Below the pieces are notes generated by a model. It had not been told where the DNA came from. It saw only the letters and a list, made by a program, of their open reading frames with translations, and did no database searches. A program made the position numbers and the translations under genes. This document shows positions 7,505-12,687 of a stretch of DNA of 12,687 nucleotides, piece after piece. The stretch is from CBDULQ01 sp965368115 (lineage in GTDB: Bacteria > Pseudomonadota > Gammaproteobacteria > SZUA-229), in NCBI GenBank assembly GCA_965368115.1, contig CBDULQ010000096.1, positions 1 through 12,687 on the forward strand, given 5' to 3'. How positions within the stretch are numbered: position 1 is the first letter of the stretch; each line of letters begins with the position of its first letter.

Positions 7505-7814
7505 CCAGTGACGCGTAAATCGGAAACACCTTATCCAGGCGTGCCAGTTGCAACACCTGCATGGCCGCCTTGCTTACACCCACCAGACCGAATTCCTGCT
7601 GCTGACTGCGCGCCAGCTGAAACCCTTCCACCAGACTGGCGACGCCGGAACTGTCGATATAATCCACCGCCGAAAGATCGATCAACAAAGGTCGGCCGCT
7701 CTGCAATTCACTGAGGATCTGTTCACGGGCACGCGGCGATTCGTTGAGATCCACTTCGCCGTTGAGCGCGATCACGGCAAAACGCCCGTGTTCACTGGTC
7801 GGGTATTTTTTCAT
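7491..7814 (-). CDS. STAS-domain anti-sigma-factor-antagonist-like protein (RsbV/SpoIIAA/MlaB-like)
   Basis: This 107-residue protein is a single STAS domain. The phosphoacceptor loop is intact: DLSAVDYIDSSGVASLVE, with Ser55 matching the serine phosphorylated in RsbV/SpoIIAA (DS[ST]G). The early GEVDLN and late LLQLARLDKVF segments are typical. The ATG at 7814 is chosen because GGGAG lies 8 bases upstream; the frame extends to a TTG at 7859, but that lies inside the preceding kinase gene and lacks support. It overlaps the kinase gene by 23 bases and the permease by 14. Two roles are possible: antagonist in a partner switch with the neighbouring kinase, or MlaB-like regulatory subunit of the ABC ATPase. 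Gene order supports both at once. Confidence 0.9.
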   Translation of the reverse strand: MKKYPTSEHGRFAVIALNGEVDLNESPRAREQILSELQSGRPLLIDLSAVDYIDSSGVASLVEGFQLARSQQQEFGLVGVSKAAMQVLQLARLDKVFPIYASLDECN

Positions 7815-8280
7815 CTGCACCACTCCCGGTTTTAAGCATGCACTGGCTGGCTTTGCCAATGCGTTTTTTCATCTGTAACAGGTTGCCCGGCTCATCAGGA
7901 ATATCGATGTAGGCCACCTCGTCCATGACCTGGTGAATCAGATGCACACCCAGTCCACCGGGACGCAGATCATCGAGATTCCTCGATTTGATCTTTTCAG
8001 GATTCACCTTCTCGGCAAAATCGTAAATACGAATCACCAGTTGCTCATCATCGAGCCAGAACTCGAGAATGATTTCACCGTTTTCACGATCACCATAGGC
8101 ATGTTGCATCACATTCATGCAGGCTTCGTTAATCGCCATCACCAGGCAATCCAGGTTGTCCTGGCTACAACCCTGGCGGCGCGCCAGTTCGCGCACCACT
8201 TCTCGCACCGGTTTCAGTTTATCGGCACGGGACAGGAAATGAATGCGCTCAAGTCGCTGCATGATTGCGGCTACTGTCAT
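7792..8280 (-). CDS. Anti-sigma-factor-type serine kinase (RsbW/SpoIIAB-like HATPase)
   Basis: This 162-residue GHKL-ATPase protein resembles RsbW-type kinases, which phosphorylate a STAS antagonist on serine and otherwise bind a target protein. The N-box is NEACMNVMQHAY (51-62) with Glu52 and Asn56. The G1 box is DFA at 87-89, with Ala where many relatives have Gly. The G2 region is RPGGLGVHLIHQVMDEV (106-122). About 20 residues after the domain form a polar tail whose codons overlap the STAS start. The ATG at 8280 overlaps the phosphatase gene by 32 bases; an ATG at 8262 is an alternative. The likely substrate is Ser55 of the STAS protein encoded next. Since no sigma factor is near, what the kinase sequesters is open. 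Confidence 0.88.
   Translation of the reverse strand: MTVAAIMQRLERIHFLSRADKLKPVREVVRELARRQGCSQDNLDCLVMAINEACMNVMQHAYGDRENGEIILEFWLDDEQLVIRIYDFAEKVNPEKIKSRNLDDLRPGGLGVHLIHQVMDEVAYIDIPDEPGNLLQMKKRIGKASQCMLKTGSGADEKIPDQ
7823..7827 (-). promoter_or_regulatory. Ribosome-binding site of the STAS gene
   Basis: The minus strand reads GGGAG followed by eight bases and ATG at 7814-7812. It lies inside the 3' end of the kinase gene and fixes the STAS start at 7814 rather than the upstream TTG at 7859. It is one of the few clear Shine-Dalgarno sites in the block. Confidence 0.6.
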
Positions 8281-9964
8281 CCAGCAACAACAGGGTCATG
8301 TCGTCGCGGTTGCGCTGATCCGTATGGCGGATACTGTTAACGATATATTCGATACGTTGCATGGCGGTTAAACCCTCGGGCATGGCGGCAATGATGCGAA
8401 ACAATCCGCTCAGACCCAGCATATTGCCGTCACCGGTGTGCGCTTCGGTGAGTCCGTCGGAAAACATGTACAGACTATTATCGTCCAGCTGTACCTCGAT
8501 TTCAGGAAACTCGGCGATTTCCAGCACACCCAGCGGCGGTGCCATGGCTTCGATTTCCCGCGCCAGACCTTCTCCACTGACCAGCAATGCCGGCGGACTG
8601 CCCGCGTTGACCAGTCGCAGACTGCCGCTGCGCGGACAGTAAATACCCGCCACCATGGCAACGAACATGCCGTGGATGGAGGTTTCGCACAGTTCGATGT
8701 TGAGCTGAGCCAGTAACTCGCCCGGACTGTCGATGCGTTTACCCAGACCACGAAACAGGCTGCTGGTCTTGGCCATCAGCAAGGCCGCATTGACGCCCTT
8801 GCCGGAGACATCGCCGAGATTGAAATAAATACGCCCGTCGGGCAGGCTGAAATAATCATAGAAGTCGCCGGACAGATCGCGCGCGGAAATATTGATGCCG
8901 GCCAGTGGAAAGTCTTCACCCATGTCGGCCGGCAACAGGCTGCGTTGAATTTCCCGCGCCAGGTCCAGTTCGCGGTTGAGTTCGGCCGCAAGTCGATCAC
9001 GTTCCTGTAACGCCTGTTCCAGACGGTAGGCCAGCTCCTGAAAATTAACGTTGTCAGCGGACAGCTCTTCATTGGCCTGGTACAGCACCTGGGAGAATTC
9101 ACTGTGCGTTTCGATATCGATATCCAGTACGGCGGCCGCCAGGTTGACCGCATCGGGCAGGGCCGCGAGCAGGTCTTCACAACGTTCGGCGGGCAGGTCG
9201 AACGTCTTTTGCAGCAATTCGCGACTACGCGCGAGCACGAAATTTTTGTCGTTTGCGGTGTATACCGAGGCCAGCCAGTCGGTGACATGCAACACCTGAC
9301 ACAACGCGTGTTGCGTGTGCGGCAGGGAGGATTCCGCGCAGTGATGATGATGAATCAGCGGCTGCGTCAGGTCTTCGGCGATACCCCATTGCCGGCACAG
9401 GATGTCCAGCATCTGATCGTGGCTCATGCCGAAGGTATCCTGTTCCATCTGGTAACGGGCGTTGGGTTCACGGAGCCGCAACTCAGTCCATAACTGTCCC
9501 CATTTCGGCTTCAGCACCAGCAACAGATACAGACCCAGCTCCTGCATGAAGCCGGCGCAGAAGCAGCGGCTGGCATCCAGTTGCAACTGCTCGCCGAGCA
9601 GGCGCGCGGTCACTGCGCGGCGCAATACATCCTGCCAGAAGGCCGGCCGTTCCACGCCGCGAATGCGAATGGCATTGAAGATGCGATACATCACCAGGAT
9701 CTGGAACAGGTTGGCGACGCGTGGCATGCCTGCCAGTTCGATAGCCTGCTGCAGGGAATCGACCCGGGTGGTCATGTTGAAATGATCGGAGTTGATGATG
9801 CCGAGCAACTGGCCGCTCAACTGCGGACAGGATTCGAGCAAGGGCTGAATATCCTGCGCATCGATTTGCGGTTTATGCTGAAGCTGAATAAAATCCCGGG
9901 CCAGCTCCGGTAAGGCGGGCAGACTGCTGAGATCGAGATTGTCATCCGGGCTGGTGTATGACAC
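8249..9964 (-). CDS. HDOD-PP2C (SpoIIE-type) serine phosphatase, RsbU-like
   Basis: This 571-residue two-domain protein has an N-terminal HDOD domain (about 12-285, with LPALPELARDFIQLQ and a His run at 205-208), a coiled-coil linker (about 295-345) ending in AREIQRSLLP, and a C-terminal PP2C/SpoIIE phosphatase domain (about 352-562). Catalytic metal ligands are visible: Asp367 in SGDFYDY, Asp385 in GDVSGKG, Asp503 in FSDGLTEA and Asp554/Asp555 in RDDMTLLLL. PP2C proteins of this type remove phosphate from RsbV-like STAS proteins, so the product two genes downstream is the expected substrate; HDOD presumably receives the signal. The frame begins with GTG at 9964 and no clear ribosome site; no in-frame ATG occurs before residue 64. 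It is the first gene of the block. Confidence 0.92.
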   Translation of the reverse strand: MSYTSPDDNLDLSSLPALPELARDFIQLQHKPQIDAQDIQPLLESCPQLSGQLLGIINSDHFNMTTRVDSLQQAIELAGMPRVANLFQILVMYRIFNAIRIRGVERPAFWQDVLRRAVTARLLGEQLQLDASRCFCAGFMQELGLYLLLVLKPKWGQLWTELRLREPNARYQMEQDTFGMSHDQMLDILCRQWGIAEDLTQPLIHHHHCAESSLPHTQHALCQVLHVTDWLASVYTANDKNFVLARSRELLQKTFDLPAERCEDLLAALPDAVNLAAAVLDIDIETHSEFSQVLYQANEELSADNVNFQELAYRLEQALQERDRLAAELNRELDLAREIQRSLLPADMGEDFPLAGINISARDLSGDFYDYFSLPDGRIYFNLGDVSGKGVNAALLMAKTSSLFRGLGKRIDSPGELLAQLNIELCETSIHGMFVAMVAGIYCPRSGSLRLVNAGSPPALLVSGEGLAREIEAMAPPLGVLEIAEFPEIEVQLDDNSLYMFSDGLTEAHTGDGNMLGLSGLFRIIAAMPEGLTAMQRIEYIVNSIRHTDQRNRDDMTLLLLDDSSRNHAAT

Positions 9965-10036
9965 TGTATTTTTATAATTTATGACGGACAGTGTTCCCTA
10001 GTATAGCCACAGGCGCGGCCACAACCCAGACTCTTC
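9965..10036. promoter_or_regulatory. Divergent promoter region between the phosphatase operon and the AEC transporter
   Basis: This 72-base region separates two divergent transcription units and must hold both promoters unless they lie within coding sequence. On the plus strand TATAAT (9973-9978) matches the -10 consensus exactly, but no good -35 is seen upstream. On the minus strand TATAAA (9976-9971) lies six bases from the GTG at 9964, and TATACT (10005-10000) is a second -10-like hexamer with only weak -35 candidates. The AT-rich core at 9967-9982 stands out from its surroundings. Promoter activity is inferred, not shown. Confidence 0.45.
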
Positions 10037-10951
10037 ATGCTCAATACCTTATTCCAGATGTTTGCACTGATCGGCATGGGACTCGCCTGGTCGATATGGA
10101 ACCCCGGTCGCCTGGACAGCGCGCTGATCCGCAAAGTGCTCACCGACACCGTATATTTCATTTTTCTGCCGGCGCTGGTGTTCAATGCGCTATGGCATGC
10201 CGAACTTGGCATCGCATCCCTGAAGATTGCCGCTATCGCCGCGCTGTGTGTGATCAGTGCATTGTTGCTGAGTGGTTTTATCTGTCGTCGCTGCAAGACC
10301 CAGCCCGCGGTGACCGGAGCAATCTTGCTCGCCGCCGCCTTCCCCAATGCAACCTATCTCGGTTATCCACTGCTCAAAAACACCCTGGGTGACTGGGCCG
10401 GGCCGGTGGCCATTCAGTTCGATCTCTACGCCTGTACGCCGCTGCTGCTCACCGTCGGCATCATGATGGCTGCACGCATGGGCGGCCAGCAGCAACAACC
10501 GCATCCGTTACGCCTGCTGGTTCGGGTACCGCCGTTGTGGGCTGCGTTGATCGCCAGTGCGCTCAATCTGCTCGGTGTCGCTCCGGTGGCGGAGCTCAGC
10601 GGCCTGCTCAATATGATGAGCGCGGCGGTGGTGCCGATTATGCTGTTTGCCATCGGCCTGGCCTTAAAACAGGGCTTCAATCAGCAGGCCCACTTCAAGA
10701 CCATTATTCCGGTCATCGTTATCCAGCTGATACTGATGCCGTTACTGGCGCTGGGGGCGGCGCAACTCATGCACATGCCCACTGATCTACGCACTGCCGT
10801 GGTCCTGGAAGCGGCCATGCCGAGCATGGCTCTGGGTGTGGTGCTGTGTGATCGCTACGGGCTCAACTCCGGCATTTATGCGGCTGCCGTCACCGCCACC
10901 ACCCTGCTCAGCATCGTCAGTCTGCCCATGTGGTATTCGTTGCTGGGTTGA
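10037..10951 (+). CDS. AEC-family (auxin efflux carrier-type) membrane transporter
   Basis: This 304-residue integral membrane protein has about ten membrane segments in two halves, as in the AEC/BASS-like fold. Family landmarks are FLPALVFNALW in the first half, AAAFPNATYLGYPLL (conserved Asn and Gly-Tyr-Pro break in a membrane helix), and EAAMPSMALGVVL with CDRYGLNSGIYAAAVTATTLLSI near the end. AEC proteins export or exchange organic anions such as malate, malonate or related compounds; the substrate here cannot be told. The ATG at 10037 has no strong ribosome site. It is divergent from the phosphatase operon and may share regulatory DNA with it. Its stop at 10951 is followed by an inverted-repeat region before moxR. 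Confidence 0.88.
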   Translation: MLNTLFQMFALIGMGLAWSIWNPGRLDSALIRKVLTDTVYFIFLPALVFNALWHAELGIASLKIAAIAALCVISALLLSGFICRRCKTQPAVTGAILLAAAFPNATYLGYPLLKNTLGDWAGPVAIQFDLYACTPLLLTVGIMMAARMGGQQQQPHPLRLLVRVPPLWAALIASALNLLGVAPVAELSGLLNMMSAAVVPIMLFAIGLALKQGFNQQAHFKTIIPVIVIQLILMPLLALGAAQLMHMPTDLRTAVVLEAAMPSMALGVVLCDRYGLNSGIYAAAVTATTLLSIVSLPMWYSLLG

Positions 10952-10957
10952 GCGAAG

Positions 10958-11033
10958 CCCTTGTCTATACTCAAGGGACCCCTGATTAATTCATGGACGG
11001 AAACCTTGAGCCAGAGCTAATCAGAGGTTCCCT
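10958..11033. repeat. Nested inverted repeats between the AEC gene and moxR
   Basis: Three overlapping pairings are visible. CCCTTG (10958-10963) pairs with CAAGGG (10972-10977) across an 8-base loop. CTCAAGG (10970-10976) is also the exact inverse of CCTTGAG (11004-11010). AGGGACCCCTGATTA (10974-10988) is an imperfect inverse of TAATCAGAGGTTCCCT (11018-11033), with one mismatch, one extra base and a perfect 7-base CTGATTA/TAATCAG end. The pairings share bases, so they cannot all form together. No T-run follows. It may be a dispersed palindromic intergenic element, a terminator without a U-tract, or a regulatory leader; single-copy data cannot decide. Confidence 0.5.
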
Positions 11034-11089
11034 AACTGAACCACGGGGCCTGCTCCGTATCAGATCATCAATAAACAGACCGGGCCGAC

Positions 11090-12040
11090 ATGACGCAACA
11101 GTCACCGATTAGCAACATCGATATCATTCAGCAGGCACTTCACAAAGTCGCCGACACCATCAACCAGATCATGCTGGGCAAACAGGATCAGGTGCAACTG
11201 GCGCTGACCTGCCTGCTCGCCAACGGCCACCTGCTGATCGAAGACTTGCCCGGCGTGGGCAAAACCACCCTGGCGCTGACCATTGCACGCACCTTCGGGC
11301 TGGACTTTCAGCGCGTGCAGTTCACCAGTGATCTGCTCCCTGCCGATGTGCTGGGTGTGTCCGTATTCGAATCACAGAACAATCAGTTTCAGTTTCACCC
11401 CGGCCCGATTTTCACCCAGGTTTTGCTGGCTGACGAAATCAATCGCGCCACGCCGAAAACCCAGAGCGCGCTGCTGGAAGCCATGGAGGAACGCCAGGTT
11501 ACCCAGGACGGCAGCACCCGCGCCCTGCCCGCACCGTTCTTTGTGATCGCTACACAGAACCCCAGTGAACAGGTGGGCACCTTCCCTTTACCCGAGTCCC
11601 AGCTCGATCGTTTTCTGATGCGTATCGAAATCGGCTATCCGGACCGTCAGGCGGAACAGGAACTGCTGGCGGGCAAGGACCGGCGCAGACGCATCGCTGA
11701 CCTGCCCGCAGCTCTCAACACCGAACAGTTACTGAAACTGCAGCAGGCGGTGGAACGCGTGCATGTATCCGACGCTCTGCTCGATTACCTGCTGGCGCTG
11801 ATCCATGCCAGTCGCCAGTCACCCTGGTTCGCCGCCGGTCTGTCACCGCGCGCCGGGCTGGCATTGCAGCGCTGCGCCCAGGCCTGGGCGCTGCTACAGG
11901 GCCGCGATCATGTCCTGCCGGAAGATGTACAACGGGTGCTACCTTCCGTAGCAGCCCACCGCCTGTTGCCGCATATGGAAACCCAGGACCAGGGTATCGA
12001 CGCCCTGATCGACCGACTGATTCAGGAGGTGCCGGTCTAG
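11090..12040 (+). CDS. MoxR-family AAA+ ATPase
   Basis: This 316-residue protein belongs to the MoxR AAA+ chaperone-like ATPases. Visible motifs are Walker A LPGVGKTT (53-60), Walker B VLLADE with Asp115/Glu116 followed by INRATPKTQSALLEAMEE, sensor 1 IATQNP with Asn157, and PESQLDRFLMR with the Arg-finger candidate Arg174. The C-terminal lid domain (about 190-316) contains SPRAGLALQRCAQAW. MoxR proteins commonly act with DUF58 and VWA-domain proteins in envelope assembly or metal/cofactor insertion, and a DUF58 gene follows directly, its GTG sharing one base with the TAG of this gene. The ATG at 11090 has only a weak ribosome site (GGGCCGAC). Family assignment is firm; the client is unknown. 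Confidence 0.93.
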   Translation: MTQQSPISNIDIIQQALHKVADTINQIMLGKQDQVQLALTCLLANGHLLIEDLPGVGKTTLALTIARTFGLDFQRVQFTSDLLPADVLGVSVFESQNNQFQFHPGPIFTQVLLADEINRATPKTQSALLEAMEERQVTQDGSTRALPAPFFVIATQNPSEQVGTFPLPESQLDRFLMRIEIGYPDRQAEQELLAGKDRRRRIADLPAALNTEQLLKLQQAVERVHVSDALLDYLLALIHASRQSPWFAAGLSPRAGLALQRCAQAWALLQGRDHVLPEDVQRVLPSVAAHRLLPHMETQDQGIDALIDRLIQEVPV

Positions 12041-12687
12041 TGGCCAGCCAGTTACCCCTGGTGCCCGGCTTCATCGCGCGCTTCATCGAAGGCTGGGCCG
12101 GGCGTCGGCAACCCGATGCGGATACCCGCATCACCCTGGTCCGCCAGCGCCTGTATATTCTGCCGACCCGCGCCGGGCTGTCGTTCTTCCTGGTATTGCT
12201 GGTGATCCTGCTCGGCGCCATCAATTACCAGAACAGCATCGGATTCATGCTCACTTTTCTGCTCGCCTCGATCGGCGCCCTGAGCATGTTGTACACCCAT
12301 CAGAATCTCAACGGACTGCGTCTCAGCTGTTTGCCGGCGCGACCGGTATTCGCCGGCCAGGCGGCGGCTTTTCCACTGCTGCTGGAACGCACCCGAGCCG
12401 GCGCCAGTCACCTGAATATCAAGTTTCAATGTCTGGACGACAACGCCTTCGAGGCCAGTCTGCACGGTCGCCGTGAGGATGTACGTGTTGTGCTCGAGCT
12501 ACCCACCGAACAACGCGGCCAGCTGTTTCTACCGAAACTGAAAATCCACACCGAGTTTCCGCTCGGCCTGTTCCATGCCTGGACCTGGGTAGAGCTCAGT
12601 GCCGCCTGCCTGGTCTACCCCCGGCCCGGTTCCCTGCCCTTGCCCCTGCAATATCAGGGGCGACTCGGCGGCCAGACCCATAGTGAC
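12040..12687 (+). CDS. DUF58-domain membrane protein (3' end missing)
   Basis: The first 216 codons are present and the frame is open to the window end. Translation starts at a GTG (12040) overlapping the moxR stop by one base (TAGTG), with a strong AGGAGGT nine bases upstream (12024-12030). A cytoplasmic N-terminus containing RLYILPTRAG, the typical DUF58 opening, is followed by two membrane segments (about residues 47-63 and 72-86, around the NYQNS turn). A periplasmic beta-rich stretch then contains ERTRAG and HTEFPLGLFHAWTWV. The Phe-Pro-Leu-Gly-Leu-Phe motif and the following VYPRP are hallmarks of DUF58 proteins. The remaining DUF58 core lies beyond the window, and a transglutaminase-like or VWA gene often follows in such operons. 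Confidence 0.85.
   Translation, partial: MASQLPLVPGFIARFIEGWAGRRQPDADTRITLVRQRLYILPTRAGLSFFLVLLVILLGAINYQNSIGFMLTFLLASIGALSMLYTHQNLNGLRLSCLPARPVFAGQAAAFPLLLERTRAGASHLNIKFQCLDDNAFEASLHGRREDVRVVLELPTEQRGQLFLPKLKIHTEFPLGLFHAWTWVELSAACLVYPRPGSLPLPLQYQGRLGGQTHSD

Noticed and set aside
7815..7859. Longer STAS protein starting at a TTG
   Set aside because: The ATG at 7814 has a well-spaced GGGAG site and gives the normal STAS domain length.
9985..10000. GGACAGTGTTCC as an operator in the divergent promoter region
   Set aside because: Only the outer three bases on each side are symmetric, too little to call a binding site.

Overview
The window looks like chromosomal DNA of a moderately GC-rich gammaproteobacterium. 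The basis is a canonical exonuclease I (sbcB), a Gram-negative lipid-transport ABC operon with an MCE protein and a lipoprotein, a C-terminal-aromatic outer-membrane barrel protein, and a MoxR-DUF58 pair. The genus is not decidable from the sequence alone. I see no rRNA, tRNA, CRISPR array, transposase or phage gene.

Layout. Positions 1-2371 (+) hold the end of a metal-associated outer-membrane barrel gene, a ZnuA-type zinc-binding protein and a ZnuB-type permease, packed as an operon; no ATPase gene is visible. Positions 2419-3870 (+) encode exonuclease I. Positions 3995-4315 (-) encode a small protein I do not recognise, convergent with sbcB. Positions 4377-9964 (-) form one tightly packed seven-gene block, read from 9964 down to 4377: an HDOD-PP2C (SpoIIE-type) phosphatase, an RsbW-like HATPase anti-sigma-type kinase, an RsbV/SpoIIAA-like STAS protein, an MlaE permease, an MlaF ATPase, an MlaD-type MCE protein and an ABC-auxiliary lipoprotein. 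A 72-base divergent promoter region separates this block from an AEC-family transporter (10037-10951, +). After a 138-base intergenic stretch with nested inverted repeats come a MoxR AAA+ ATPase (11090-12040, +) and a DUF58 protein that runs off the end (12040-12687, +).

The most interesting part is the seven-gene block. A complete partner-switching module (phosphatase, kinase and phosphorylatable STAS antagonist) is joined by overlapping genes to a LinKLMN/Mla-type lipid ABC transporter, and no sigma factor is in view. In the E. coli Mla system a STAS protein (MlaB) binds and controls the ATPase MlaF. Here the STAS protein occupies the MlaB position but keeps the DSSG phosphoacceptor motif and has its own kinase and phosphatase next door. 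My inference is that outer-membrane lipid transport is switched by serine phosphorylation of the STAS subunit, with the HDOD-PP2C protein as the signal input.
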